Assembly: GCA_910586755.1 (NCBI GenBank)
Contig: CAJUJM010000010.1
Span: 1 to 51,374, forward strand
Length of the DNA: 51,374 nt
Direction of reading: 5' to 3'
From: an uncultured Lachnospiraceae bacterium
Lineage (GTDB): Bacteria; Bacillota; Clostridia; Lachnospirales; Lachnospiraceae
A program made the translations under genes and the position numbers. The first letter of the stretch is position 1, and each line of letters starts with the position of its first letter. This document shows positions 18,334 to 27,915 of the stretch, one piece after another. The notes below the pieces were generated by a model, which was given only the letters and a program-made list of their open reading frames with translations, was not told the DNA's origin and did not search any database.

Positions 18334-19968
18334 TCATTCTTCGCTTGCAGCTGTAGTAGCTGCTGCCGTGGTTTCCGCCACGCTTGATGAGCTTCCCATA
18401 CCAAAAAAGTTTCCTTCACTAAGGCTTTTTGCAGATAAGTCTGTCCAGATTCGTATCAGCTCCTGCCTGCTCATATCCAAGATAGAAATCGCATCACCTG
18501 TTCCCTGCGGTACAGGCACTCCGCTCTTATCCAGCTCCGCCAGCTCATAGGAACCTTCAAACAATGCCGTTGAATTTCTGGTAACCGAGTCTACCTCAAG
18601 GGTGATTGCCCTGCCCTTTTTTAAATTAGAGATTTTTCCTTCTGCCCCATAATAAGTATATCCATCGCCCACGGAAACCTCCCAATCTCCATTGGCAATA
18701 TTATACGAGAACTCATAATCTATCGCATCCCTATAGCCGGAATCATTCATTGCCAGTTCTATACTGTCGGTAATTCCCTTTTTAGAATCATACTCCTTTT
18801 CTCTTTCTATCGTAAACTCAACAGCGCTTCCGCTATTATCTGTCAATAAAATGGATCCTTCTATTTCATCGGCAGGGCTGTCTTTCCCTGACAATGTTAC
18901 TTCAAAATCCATAAAAACCGCTTCGTTCTGAAAAGATGCGTTCCACTCTCCCTGAAGATTAACTACGCGCCCTTTTCTGTCTAAACAAACTTCCATCTCT
19001 ATATCATCTATGTTCAAATATGATAAGAACTGATTAACCATAGCAGAAGGAGTCGCCATATAATAGCTCTGGTAGACGCCGGAAGTAATCACAGAGGCAG
19101 CCGCTTCTTCTAAGCTGTATTCTGCTGACTTGGCAATCAACTTTTTAATGTCTTTTCCGGAAATAGTTATTTGATATTTTCTGCAGGATTGGTTCTTTCC
19201 TCCAATCTTAACAGATTCTTTTCCATCCTTTTCAACTTCCATATTGTTATAAAGATTCTCAATCTCTGATCTGCAATATGTCTTGTAAGAAACGACCTTT
19301 TCTTTCTCATCGGAATCCGGCAACAGCTCGCTAAGCTCTTCCCCTGTCATTTCTCTAAACATCATACCGGCGGCTGAACCTCTGATATCATCTTTTATAT
19401 TGGCTAAATCTACATAAAAAAGAGCGTCAAGAATATCTGGCGCGCCAAAATACAGCATTTGATCTTTACTGTAAACACTCAGTTCTCCCAGTTCCATCCC
19501 CTGCCACACTGGATAAAGATTCATTGCATTTTCCTTTGCGTTCTGATTAGAAAAAATTTCTGAACGCATTCCTAAATTTTCTTCCAGCACAGTAACCTCT
19601 ATTGCCTGAAATGTTTTCCCCTCTTTTACTTTTAAAACCATATCAGAAATGCCAAGAATACGATTTAAACTGGTTTTTCCGTCCACTGCCTGTTCTATGG
19701 TCTTTTTAAATCCTGATACTACCTTCTTTCTTGGATTGGTTAATAATTTCGTACCGGCCAATCCAATTCCTGCGATTCCTATTATACAAGCTACGGCAAT
19801 TATCACCCCCTTTTTCTTCCCCACTGCTACCATTCTTGTTTTGGACAACTTCGCTGTCGGCAGTGTAACTTGTGATTTTTTCTCCGTTTTTTCCGCAAGC
19901 TTTGCTCCGCAGTGAACGCAAAAAGCAGATCCTTCCGGCAGGCTCTTACCACAATTTGTACAGTACAT
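18334..19968 (-). CDS. Zinc-ribbon, single-pass membrane protein (TcaA/YvbJ-like layout)
   Basis: About 544 aa from the ATG at 19968, which follows GAGGAAAAGG; in-frame ATGs at 19989 and 19977 are poorer choices. It begins MYCTNCGKSLPEGSAFCVHCG, a zinc ribbon, followed by a transmembrane helix near residues 50-70 and an extracellular region of about 450 residues with no recognised family. The tail is Ser/Ala/Thr-rich. It is the first gene of a four-gene minus-strand operon. The promoter region contains a run of seven G between the -10 TATAAT and a TTGAAA box. Confidence 0.75.
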   Translation of the reverse strand: MYCTNCGKSLPEGSAFCVHCGAKLAEKTEKKSQVTLPTAKLSKTRMVAVGKKKGVIIAVACIIGIAGIGLAGTKLLTNPRKKVVSGFKKTIEQAVDGKTSLNRILGISDMVLKVKEGKTFQAIEVTVLEENLGMRSEIFSNQNAKENAMNLYPVWQGMELGELSVYSKDQMLYFGAPDILDALFYVDLANIKDDIRGSAAGMMFREMTGEELSELLPDSDEKEKVVSYKTYCRSEIENLYNNMEVEKDGKESVKIGGKNQSCRKYQITISGKDIKKLIAKSAEYSLEEAAASVITSGVYQSYYMATPSAMVNQFLSYLNIDDIEMEVCLDRKGRVVNLQGEWNASFQNEAVFMDFEVTLSGKDSPADEIEGSILLTDNSGSAVEFTIEREKEYDSKKGITDSIELAMNDSGYRDAIDYEFSYNIANGDWEVSVGDGYTYYGAEGKISNLKKGRAITLEVDSVTRNSTALFEGSYELAELDKSGVPVPQGTGDAISILDMSRQELIRIWTDLSAKSLSEGNFFGMGSSSSVAETTAAATTAASEE

Positions 19969-20017
19969 AGTTTCCATCCTTTTCCTCATTTTTATGAAAT
20001 GTTAATTTCTATTACCC

Positions 20018-20042
20018 ATTATACCCCCCCTAAAAATTTCAA
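20018..20042 (-). promoter_or_regulatory. Possible promoter of zinc-ribbon operon with G7 tract in spacer
   Basis: On the minus strand a perfect -10 TATAAT (20018-20023) is preceded by a G7 tract (20024-20030) and a TTGAAA box (20037-20042). The spacer is only 13 bases, too short for normal sigma-A use; a longer G tract would bring it closer to 17. Confidence 0.4.
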
Positions 20043-20143
20043 GCGCTTTTTACTTTTATTTCTCTTTTTCAACAATTTTCGTTGCCGTTCATAGGGCGAG
20101 GAAAACCGGACAAGAAGATGCCCCGCTCCATAGAAACATAATC

Positions 20144-20190
20144 AAAAAGAGCAGGGCAGGATTTCTAATTATCCTGTCTCTGCTCTTTTT
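20144..20190 (-). terminator. Terminator of the envelope-stress-like operon
   Basis: Arms 20144-20162 and 20171-20190 form a near-perfect stem (AAAAAGAGCAG paired with CTGCTCTTTTT). On the minus strand it ends in TTTTT about 40 bp after the TPM gene stop. Confidence 0.85.
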
Positions 20191-20224
20191 CCATACCTCT
20201 TTTGTCAGATATTATGCAGACACA

Positions 20225-21118
20225 CTAAAACCTCCGTCCGCCTCCCCCATGGCTTCTCCCGCTGCCGGAACGATGCACCGTAGTCCGGCCCGGATGGCTT
20301 CCTCCCGGCCTTCCTCCGGACGGGTGGGAACGTGGAATTGCCTGACGAATCACTTTCTGGTCAATTAACTGATCTTTAAAAGGGCGGAGAGCATATGCGG
20401 CTTCTGCCCGGTATGCCAGATCATGATTCCGTTTTTCTCTGGGATCCATCTTCAGATCGTATTCCTTTGTCACGCCGCGGCAGGCCAAAATTCCTGCTAT
20501 GCAGGCGACTGCAAAGGCAAACAAGGCTTCATACCAGGTAATGCTCCGGTATACGCTTATTTTCCCGGTTTCTTCGTCATAAAGATATTGGCCTCCCGGA
20601 ATCCCTTTCCGAATCCACTTTGCCGCATCTTCTAAAAATGCCGCCGCCGCGTCCCCAAACCGGCCATCCGCCATATATTCCGCTACATTTCCCTCTAAAA
20701 TATCATCGATCCGGCTGTCTGTCAGATACCGGGTCATTCTCCCTTCTGTGGAGATCCAGTAGTACCGGTTTTCCATGTCGATTAAAAACACAGCCCCGCT
20801 GTGATCTTTTCCGGTTCCGAATCCGCCTTGCTCATAGAAATCATCCGCAAATTCTTCTGTGGTTTTTCCTCCCGTTTCGTCTGTGGAAGCAATTACCAGC
20901 TCCATTCCGCTTTCTTCGGATACCCGGGCAGCCAGTTCCTCCAGGCTCTCTTCTTCTGCCTGGGAAAAAATCCCGGCCATATCGTAAACCCTTTGCTGCG
21001 CTGAGTCCTTCTTTTTTCTTGTTCCTGCAGCAGAACCGGCAAATGCCGTCATCCCCAAAGCCATTACCAGGATCATCGTCCAGATGGCCGCTAAAGCCAC
21101 TCTCTGTCTGTTTCTCAT
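20225..21118 (-). CDS. TPM domain membrane protein (YdjH/YgcG-like)
   Basis: 297 aa. Signal-like N-terminal helix (about 8-27), then a TPM domain (about 40-175): VYDMAGIFSQAEEESLEELAARV, ELVIAST, FADDFYEQGGFG and GAVFLIDMENRYYWIST are family landmarks. A second membrane helix lies near residues 195-215, and the C-terminus is Gly/Ser/His/Arg-rich. TPM proteins occur in envelope maintenance systems; Bacillus YdjH is the analogue beside YdjG and YdjI. Here the gene overlaps the zinc-ribbon gene by 4 bp (ATGA) and is last in the operon. Confidence 0.85.
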   Translation of the reverse strand: MRNRQRVALAAIWTMILVMALGMTAFAGSAAGTRKKKDSAQQRVYDMAGIFSQAEEESLEELAARVSEESGMELVIASTDETGGKTTEEFADDFYEQGGFGTGKDHSGAVFLIDMENRYYWISTEGRMTRYLTDSRIDDILEGNVAEYMADGRFGDAAAAFLEDAAKWIRKGIPGGQYLYDEETGKISVYRSITWYEALFAFAVACIAGILACRGVTKEYDLKMDPREKRNHDLAYRAEAAYALRPFKDQLIDQKVIRQAIPRSHPSGGRPGGSHPGRTTVHRSGSGRSHGGGGRRF

Positions 21119-22143
21119 ATCAGGTATCCTCCTATCAGCAGGGCAAGCAGCACCGGAAAAAAGACGGTAAAGAACAGTCCCAACAGCTTCTTTTTATCTA
21201 CCGGCAGGCGGCCGCAGACTTTTCCGCTGTCTCCGTTTAAGGCAAAGTAATATATTTTATCGTCCCTTTCGTCCCGGTATGTCAGTGTCCAGACAGGCAG
21301 CAGGGCGTAGTGCCATTTTTCTTTCATTACCCGGATGTCTGTCCCCTCTACCTGGACCTGGCTGTAATTATCTACATTGGCCCGCAGAGATTCTGTAGCA
21401 TATTGCCTCATTTCTTCCGTCATTTCCTTCTGGAATTCTTCCCATTCTATATCTCTTTTCTCGGCAAAAAAACCGGTAAGGTATCCCATGGAAAAAGGCT
21501 TCAGCCTGCCTGTATGAAAAGGCAGCACCCCTTCGATAATCTCGTGATTGGCTTTCTTTAAAGCATTGCGGGGCACATTTTTTATATCCATTTCCCCTTC
21601 CCTGCGGATACGGTAACGTCTGGTTTCTGTACTTCGGATTCCGCCCAGGGTATGTACCTCTATCTGATCCCCCACGCCGTTCAGCTCCCCGTAAACCTGA
21701 CAGCTGTAGAGCCAATAAGGGAAGTATACTCCGGTAATTTTTTCAATCTGGTCCGGAGAATAAAACGCTTTGGGTACAAATCGTTTTCTGCCGATCCACT
21801 GGTTAAAAATTTCTACTGCCTTTTCTCTGTCAATAGCAAAAGGAATAATCTGATCCGGGGCAAACCTTCCTTCCAGCCGCCCGGAAAGAACCACCGGATT
21901 GTGGCAGTAATAGCAGAAAGAGGCCGCCGTAGTATCATCTGTAACAATCTCCGCTCCGCAGCTTGGGCAGCAATATGTCACCATGGCCCGGGGCTCCCCC
22001 CTGCTTTCTTCCTTCTCAAATAAATCTTTTAAATCTGCCTCAGAAAACAAGCTCAGGCAGTACTCACATTTATATTTCTGGGATTCCGGATCAAACAGCA
22101 GTCCGCCTCCGCAGTTGGGGCATTGATAGATAATTGCTGACAT
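21115..22143 (-). CDS. Zinc-ribbon membrane protein (YdjG-like)
   Basis: 342 aa. Two N-terminal zinc-ribbon knuckle pairs are visible: CPNCGG ... CEYC (residues 8-29) and CPSCGAE ... CYYC (about 59-80), the TFIIB-type arrangement seen in YdjG-like proteins. A central domain of about 200 residues (VYFPYWLYSCQVYGEL, KWHYALLPVWTLTYRDE) follows and one strongly hydrophobic helix ends the protein (about 318-340). In Bacillus subtilis the similar YdjG works with YdjH and YdjI at the membrane. Located between SPFH (18 bp gap) and TPM (overlap) genes, in the same relative company. Confidence 0.8.
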   Translation of the reverse strand: MSAIIYQCPNCGGGLLFDPESQKYKCEYCLSLFSEADLKDLFEKEESRGEPRAMVTYCCPSCGAEIVTDDTTAASFCYYCHNPVVLSGRLEGRFAPDQIIPFAIDREKAVEIFNQWIGRKRFVPKAFYSPDQIEKITGVYFPYWLYSCQVYGELNGVGDQIEVHTLGGIRSTETRRYRIRREGEMDIKNVPRNALKKANHEIIEGVLPFHTGRLKPFSMGYLTGFFAEKRDIEWEEFQKEMTEEMRQYATESLRANVDNYSQVQVEGTDIRVMKEKWHYALLPVWTLTYRDERDDKIYYFALNGDSGKVCGRLPVDKKKLLGLFFTVFFPVLLALLIGGYLI

Positions 22144-22161
22144 ATTCTTTCTACTCCTGGT

Positions 22162-23427
22162 TTATCCTCTGGGGGTTCCGCAGTTGGAACAGAACTTACC
22201 GGTATTTACATTTCCGCATTTCGAACAGGTCCATTGGGCCGGAGCCGGTCTGGGCTCGCCACATTCACTGCAGAAATTGCCGCTTACCGGTGTTCCGCAG
22301 TTGGGGCAAAACCACTGGGCCCCTCCCGGCGTTTTATTTTCAGCCGGCGCCCCTGCCGCCTGTCCCGTTCCTGCAGGCTGATTCATCTGGTTTCCTCCGG
22401 CTGTCTGGCTCCCCTGCGCCGTCCGGGCCGCCTGATTCATCTGCATCTGCTGCAGGTTCGTGTTGGAAGCTGCATTCATAAAGCCTCCTCCTGCCTGCAT
22501 CCCCAGGCCCATTCCCATGAATCCGGATACTGCTCCGGAAGAGTTTGCGCCAGCCTCTTTCATACCTTCTGCTATGGTGCTCTGAACATATCCTTCCCTT
22601 ACCAGAGGATCTCCCATCATGGCTCCCTTGTTCCGCATATTAATCAGTTTCTGGGATTCTTCGTCGTAAGAAATGCTTCCGATCCCCACAGACTGGATCT
22701 CCATGCCTCTCATCTGCTTCCACTCTTCATCCAGAGTTTCCGCCATATATTTGCCTAACTCCCTGCCCTTTGAAGCCACATAAGAGATTCGGATTCCATC
22801 TGCCGACATCTGATTAATGGAGCTTTGGAGAGCCTCTAAAAATTCATCCAGAAATTGACTGTTAATATGGTCGATCTCCACCTTTTTCGCGTTTTTGGGA
22901 ATCACCTCCCGGTAAAATTTCAGCGGATCTGTCACTTTTACGGAGTAGGTGCCATGGGTCCTGAGAAACAATTCTGCATTGTAAAAATTGTCAAAATAGT
23001 TGATAGGAGTTCTGGTTCCAAATTTAATTCCCTTAATCTCCTGGAGATTGATAAAAAACACTTTTTGAGCCAGGGAAGTCTCCCCTCCGAACTTAATTCG
23101 TGAAAAGGACTCCTTTAGCGCTTCCCCAAACTGGCCGTTAAACAGAGAGGGCATGGAGGAACTATCCACCTTATAATACCCCTCCTCTGCCGTATAGTCC
23201 ACTACCCGCCCTCCGTCTACCAGCATCATAAACTGATTGGGGTAAACGTGAATCACAGAACCATTGGATACGGTATTGTCTGTCCCTTTTTCATTGGAGC
23301 CTTTTCGGATCTTCACTCCCTCTGTAAACAGGGTCTGGCCGCCCATGTCTCCTGCCTCCATAATCTCCAGCCATTGGTCGCCCAGTCCTCCCTTTATTGC
23401 GGTTCCCACTGCTTTTATAATTCCCAT
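22162..23427 (-). CDS. SPFH/band-7-like YdjI family protein with two C-terminal zinc ribbons
   Basis: 421 aa from the ATG at 23427, which has a perfect AAGGAGGTAA site. It opens MGIIKAVGTAIKGGLGDQW, typical of the virion-core-like/YdjI SPFH family. The SPFH region spans about 30-285 (YPNQFMMLVDGG; FKFGTRTP-like segment; ADGIRISYV). A Gly/Met/Gln/Ala-rich linker follows, then two zinc ribbons (CPNCGTPVSGNFCSECG and CSKCGNVNTGKFCSNCG). SPFH proteins form membrane-associated scaffolds. The 56 bp gap to the ABC permease is the widest in this operon. Confidence 0.88.
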   Translation of the reverse strand: MGIIKAVGTAIKGGLGDQWLEIMEAGDMGGQTLFTEGVKIRKGSNEKGTDNTVSNGSVIHVYPNQFMMLVDGGRVVDYTAEEGYYKVDSSSMPSLFNGQFGEALKESFSRIKFGGETSLAQKVFFINLQEIKGIKFGTRTPINYFDNFYNAELFLRTHGTYSVKVTDPLKFYREVIPKNAKKVEIDHINSQFLDEFLEALQSSINQMSADGIRISYVASKGRELGKYMAETLDEEWKQMRGMEIQSVGIGSISYDEESQKLINMRNKGAMMGDPLVREGYVQSTIAEGMKEAGANSSGAVSGFMGMGLGMQAGGGFMNAASNTNLQQMQMNQAARTAQGSQTAGGNQMNQPAGTGQAAGAPAENKTPGGAQWFCPNCGTPVSGNFCSECGEPRPAPAQWTCSKCGNVNTGKFCSNCGTPRG

Positions 23428-23483
23428 TCTGTTACCTCCTTTTTTGCCCTGCTTTTTGGGCATACAGGGATGCCCGCAGGGTC

Positions 23484-24413
23484 TTACTTTCTGGTTTTTT
23501 TATTGCCGCGGCTTCCCCTGTTTTTCTTTGCCGCCGGATCAATCAATTTTACTGCCGCCGCCATCAGAACCACAGCCGTCAGAAGCTGCGCCGCCATGCT
23601 GGCTGCCACCCAGTGTTCTGTCAAAAATCCTGTTTCATGGTAACCAAACCACTGAGTTACTGCTCCCGGGGCAGCGTCTGTTCCTGTCTGCCTTCTGATA
23701 ATTGAGTAAAAGGTTACTACCGGATTCAAAAGCATGAAATACAAAAATCCCCCTGAGCTTGCCTGGCTGGCTACGCTGCCAATTTGGTTCATATAGCTGT
23801 TCCAGCGCATAGTAGAAATACTTAAGGCAAATTGGTTAATTGCATAAGTACCTCCAATTAGCAAGATAAGTCCTCCATAAGAAGCTGATGCCGCCAAAAT
23901 TGTCCGCTTAAACAAGGCGGAACAAAATAACCCAATCCCTGCCGCCAACAGCGCTGTCACCGCAAAGCAGCACAGCAGCACTGATAAATCTTTCCAGGTG
24001 ATCCCTCCATAAACAAACACCAGCGCCACCACCGGAAAGCTGGCAATAAGGATTAACAGCATATTGCTTAGGGAAACCATAAGCTTTCCCCGGATAATTT
24101 GTCTGGAAGTAGTTTGAGTGGCCAGTAAAAGCTCCAATGTCTGACGCTCTCTCTCACCGCTGATACTGCCTGCCGCAATGGCGGGCATGATAAATAAAAG
24201 CAGGGCAAATTCTACTGCCGTTACCAGTACATACATCTCCAGAAAACCGGAATATTGAATCTCAGCCGTAGTCCACACCCGGTACAGTACAGAGTACATA
24301 TTTAAAAGAGCCGCCACTGCCAGGATTCCATTAAACACCATCAGAATAACCGGCAAACGCATACTTCGTGAACTTGCCTTCACCTCCCTTTTATAAATTG
24401 GATTCGCCCTCAT
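23484..24413 (-). CDS. ABC-2 type transporter permease
   Basis: 309 aa with six predicted membrane helices, an N-terminal cytoplasmic segment (NPIYKREVKASSRS) and the SGERERQTLELLLATQ motif near residue 85, which is the coupling helix of NosY/GldF-like ABC-2 permeases. The gene overlaps its ATPase gene by 23 bp and is preceded by AAGGAGG. Substrate unknown. Confidence 0.88.
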   Translation of the reverse strand: MRANPIYKREVKASSRSMRLPVILMVFNGILAVAALLNMYSVLYRVWTTAEIQYSGFLEMYVLVTAVEFALLLFIMPAIAAGSISGERERQTLELLLATQTTSRQIIRGKLMVSLSNMLLILIASFPVVALVFVYGGITWKDLSVLLCCFAVTALLAAGIGLFCSALFKRTILAASASYGGLILLIGGTYAINQFALSISTMRWNSYMNQIGSVASQASSGGFLYFMLLNPVVTFYSIIRRQTGTDAAPGAVTQWFGYHETGFLTEHWVAASMAAQLLTAVVLMAAAVKLIDPAAKKNRGSRGNKKTRK

Positions 24414-25350
24414 GTATCAGCACCTCCTTCTTATTATTGTCGGTAATCTGCATAAATAAGGTTTCCAGATTTCCCCGCAGTCTGGCAAAGCCGCACACCG
24501 GAACCTCTGCGTCCACCAGCAGCCGCAGCAGCTGAGCCTCATCCTGCCTGTCCCCGGTAAAGCCTACCATAATATCCGTATCCTTGACGGAAATCGTCTG
24601 AACCTTTGGATGGCTGCGTAAAATCGCCATAGCCTTTTCCGGGCGGCCATTTACCGTAATCGCCAAAGGCCTTGAGGTATCCACCCGTTCCAAAATTTCC
24701 TGCATACTGCCGCCCAGAACCATTCGTCCCTGATCAATAACTCCCAAATCGGTGCACACCTCTGACAGATCCGATAGCAGGTGAGAGCTGATAAGGACGG
24801 TCTTCCCCTGATCATGAAGCTCTCTAATAATCTCTTTAAAATCAAACCGGCTTCTGGGATCCATCCCTGAGGTAGGCTCATCCAGAATCAGAATATCCGG
24901 ATCGTGAATCAATGCCCGGGCCAGACACAGCCGCTGCTTCATTCCCCTGGAAAGACCGTCTACGTAAAAATCTATTCGTTCCTCCAGACCTGTCTGCTCC
25001 AGCAAAGCCATAATCCTGGTTCGGGCCTTTAATCCGTCCAGGCCATAGCAGGAAGCAAAAAATTCCATATATTCAGACACCTTCAGATTGTCATAAACCC
25101 CGAAGTAGTCCGGTACATACCCAATCATACCTTTGACTTTTCCGGGATCCTGACGGACATCCCACCCCCCTGCCTCTACCGTGCCGGAATCCGGCATCAA
25201 AAGCCCGCAGATAATCTTAATGGTAGTGGTTTTTCCCGCTCCGTTAGGCCCTACAAATCCAAACAACGCTCCGTCAGGCACTTCCATATCCAGGCCCGAA
25301 AGGGCCTGATATTTGCCAAAAGATTTTTCTAACCCTCTTATTTTCAGCAT
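24391..25350 (-). CDS. ABC transporter ATP-binding protein
   Basis: 319 aa from the ATG at 25350. Walker A GPNGAGKT (34-41), signature LSRGMKQ (133-139), Walker B ILDEP (155-159), and the H-loop in ISSHLLSDL. The C-terminal 90 residues form the extra domain seen in multidrug/Gld-type exporters. Start and stop of this gene and the upstream exported-protein gene share one base (TAATG), a sign of translational coupling. It powers the adjacent permease. Confidence 0.93.
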   Translation of the reverse strand: MLKIRGLEKSFGKYQALSGLDMEVPDGALFGFVGPNGAGKTTTIKIICGLLMPDSGTVEAGGWDVRQDPGKVKGMIGYVPDYFGVYDNLKVSEYMEFFASCYGLDGLKARTRIMALLEQTGLEERIDFYVDGLSRGMKQRLCLARALIHDPDILILDEPTSGMDPRSRFDFKEIIRELHDQGKTVLISSHLLSDLSEVCTDLGVIDQGRMVLGGSMQEILERVDTSRPLAITVNGRPEKAMAILRSHPKVQTISVKDTDIMVGFTGDRQDEAQLLRLLVDAEVPVCGFARLRGNLETLFMQITDNNKKEVLIHEGESNL

Positions 25351-27908
25351 TATGGTTCCCTCCCTGTTACATACAATATGGGAAGCACCACATCCCCGTA
25401 TCCTTCTGTATTGTTGCATACATACCGAATTGTGATGGTATTTCCCGGAGCCAGGTAAGAGTCCAGCTGCCAGTCCACAAATTCTTTTCGGCCGCTGTCT
25501 ATCAGTTCAAAATCCCCCTTCCCATAGTTGTAGAAATAAATGCTCCCTTCAAAGGGTCTCAGGCTGCCCAAAGAACTATCTTCCATAAATACGTTGGAAA
25601 GAGCGTCAAAGGTCAGCTTTTCAATTTGCAAATCACTGCCCAGACTGTATTCCAAAGTTACCGGCGTCATACCGGATATGGTATTGCTTGCCGCCTGATA
25701 AATGCCGTTGATAACTTTAGGCGCTTTCATCATAGTAGGACGGTATATTCGCCCGTCTTCCTTCATATCCGCCTCTGCTGCAGCCGTAAACATGGTAAGG
25801 CCGGAAATCTCATAATTATCTCCCAGAAGAAAAGAGCCTTCATCCTCCTCTCCCCGAAATGCCACAATACGCGCCCCCGGCTGGTATCCGGTAAGATACT
25901 GGGTAAGATAAAACTCTAACAGGCTGGTTTTAGCCATGGTTTTCATATATTCCGGATCCGAAATGTCAACCTCTTTATATTGCCATCCACCAGTAATCTG
26001 CTTTGCCGTAGTTCTGGCAGAATCGGCATCCACCGGATAATTGAGAACCAAAAGCCCTTCTACGCTTTTTGTTTCTCCTGGCGCCAAATCGCCTACTACC
26101 GCCAGAGTTCCATACAAAAGCACTGCCGCATCTTCCACAGGACAGTCCATTCTATTGGTAATCTGCCCTTTCAGAACTCCTCCAAAATAGTGGACCTCCG
26201 CATCAATTCCCTGTCCCGACTGATTGTCAAACCGTTTTTCTAACTGGAAATAGTTGGATGTGAATGCCGCCATATTCTGGACATCCAGCCTGGTAGCATC
26301 CTCGTCATAACGGATGGTAATATTAGGCTTCTCCTCCCCGGTAAACTTTGGCGTTTGTTCTGCATTGTAATATGCATTTCTGGTTACCGGGCGCACCGTA
26401 TAGCTGGGATCCAGTCTAACGGAATAAGGCCTGTTATAAGGTGCCTGCATATTAATATAGGTAGACTCTGTTACCACGGTATCGGAAATATCCTGAATGG
26501 ACGCATAGTTAAAAAATGTGTCCGTAAACCGGGTCTTCTCGCTCATCACATAAATAATTCCCGTACAAATCAAGGACAACATCACCACACTGATCCGGTA
26601 ATGCCCACCCATCTCTCTCTGCTTTAAAAAGAAATATAATCCTGGCCCAGCCAACAGAATATAGCTGATAATCACTACCGCATAAAGGCCAATCTGGGGC
26701 AGCTTTTCCACGCTTCCTACATTAATAATGCTCTGAACCGCCCAATAGGTATCGGAGGTACCGCTATAAATATAATCTGATAACCTGGTAATTCGGGTCT
26801 CCCCCAAAAGCTCTGTCAAAAGCCGGTCCACATAGGATGGATTTTCCTGACAAAATCCGGATAAATCAGCAAAATCAAAGGCTGCTGCCGCAATAATCCC
26901 ATTTTCCCTGGCCACTGCTGTCAGCAAAGGGACCCCATCGCTCTCCATTAAAACCGTGCCTTCTGACAGGGTAATGTCGTTACATTCCAGCAGAATTACC
27001 GAGCTTCCTGTCTCTGAAAACAAGTAGCCCTCTCCCATATCCACCGGAATAGAGCCCAGCTCATTTAATATCGTTTCCGGATTGTCTCCCAAAAACCCAT
27101 CTAAAATATCCGTTCCCCTTGCCCCGGTTCCCAAAAGCAGCACCCCGCCCCGGTTTACCCACTCCCGGATCGTTGCTATCTGATCCTCTGACATTCTCCT
27201 CACATCATAATTGGTAATCAGAAGCACATCCAGCTGGTCCAGCCCCGCAGCCTGAGACGGCACGCTTCCCGCCACCATCAGGCAGAGCCGGGTCTTTAAT
27301 GTACTGTAACTAATGCCAATATCATTAAAATACTGAAGCTGATCCTGGGTATCACTGATGACTCCAATTAGCAGCTCCGGAATATCCTCTCTGGTGTTTA
27401 GCTTCAGGCGTTTCTGCCCGATAAACTGATCTGCCCCGTCATAGAGCCGCACATAGAGTTGATTTGCCTTGACCCCCAGGGGAATATCTAAATTTTTCTG
27501 GCGGCTCTCCCCGCCCTCTAAAGTTACCGGAAACTCATACTGATACACATGATAATCCGACTCCATAGAAATCACCCGAAGACTTCCGGTAAAAGTTTCG
27601 TCCTTTTGATTGGTCAGAGTTACATAGACCGGAAGATAGCGGCCCCCCTTGGCCATGTTGTCAAAGCCGTATCCTGCTTCCATTGTCACGGCGGAATCCC
27701 GGTATTCATATTCAAAATTCCCCTGAAGCACTGCGGCCTGGGCCTTGCTCCCCTTTCCAAAACCCCCGGACAACGCAAAAAAAGCCGCAAAAGCCAGAAG
27801 GCAGACAAACGCCGCCTTTCCTGCGCCTGCTGCCCATTTCGCCTGCCGCTCTTTATGGTTCCCGGAGCTTTGGCCTTTTAAAAGGCCTCCTTCCTCTTTT
27901 ATTCCCAT
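25350..27908 (-). CDS. Large exported membrane protein with GATase-like domain
   Basis: 852 aa. An N-terminal hydrophobic segment (about 31-55) leads into an Ig-like beta region (about 60-170), then a Rossmann-like segment (IREWVNRGGVLLLGTGARG near 255, LLTAVARENGIIAAAAFD near 325) like class I glutamine amidotransferase folds without an obvious catalytic Cys. Two further membrane helices lie near 405-425 and 437-455, and a C-terminal beta-rich domain follows. It resembles the large accessory proteins of Gld-type ABC systems in layout only. The start codon lacks a clear ribosome-binding site, so the start is uncertain. It sits between the kinase and the ABC ATPase genes. Confidence 0.7.
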   Translation of the reverse strand: MGIKEEGGLLKGQSSGNHKERQAKWAAGAGKAAFVCLLAFAAFFALSGGFGKGSKAQAAVLQGNFEYEYRDSAVTMEAGYGFDNMAKGGRYLPVYVTLTNQKDETFTGSLRVISMESDYHVYQYEFPVTLEGGESRQKNLDIPLGVKANQLYVRLYDGADQFIGQKRLKLNTREDIPELLIGVISDTQDQLQYFNDIGISYSTLKTRLCLMVAGSVPSQAAGLDQLDVLLITNYDVRRMSEDQIATIREWVNRGGVLLLGTGARGTDILDGFLGDNPETILNELGSIPVDMGEGYLFSETGSSVILLECNDITLSEGTVLMESDGVPLLTAVARENGIIAAAAFDFADLSGFCQENPSYVDRLLTELLGETRITRLSDYIYSGTSDTYWAVQSIINVGSVEKLPQIGLYAVVIISYILLAGPGLYFFLKQREMGGHYRISVVMLSLICTGIIYVMSEKTRFTDTFFNYASIQDISDTVVTESTYINMQAPYNRPYSVRLDPSYTVRPVTRNAYYNAEQTPKFTGEEKPNITIRYDEDATRLDVQNMAAFTSNYFQLEKRFDNQSGQGIDAEVHYFGGVLKGQITNRMDCPVEDAAVLLYGTLAVVGDLAPGETKSVEGLLVLNYPVDADSARTTAKQITGGWQYKEVDISDPEYMKTMAKTSLLEFYLTQYLTGYQPGARIVAFRGEEDEGSFLLGDNYEISGLTMFTAAAEADMKEDGRIYRPTMMKAPKVINGIYQAASNTISGMTPVTLEYSLGSDLQIEKLTFDALSNVFMEDSSLGSLRPFEGSIYFYNYGKGDFELIDSGRKEFVDWQLDSYLAPGNTITIRYVCNNTEGYGDVVLPILYVTGREP

Positions 27909-27915
27909 ATATTAC

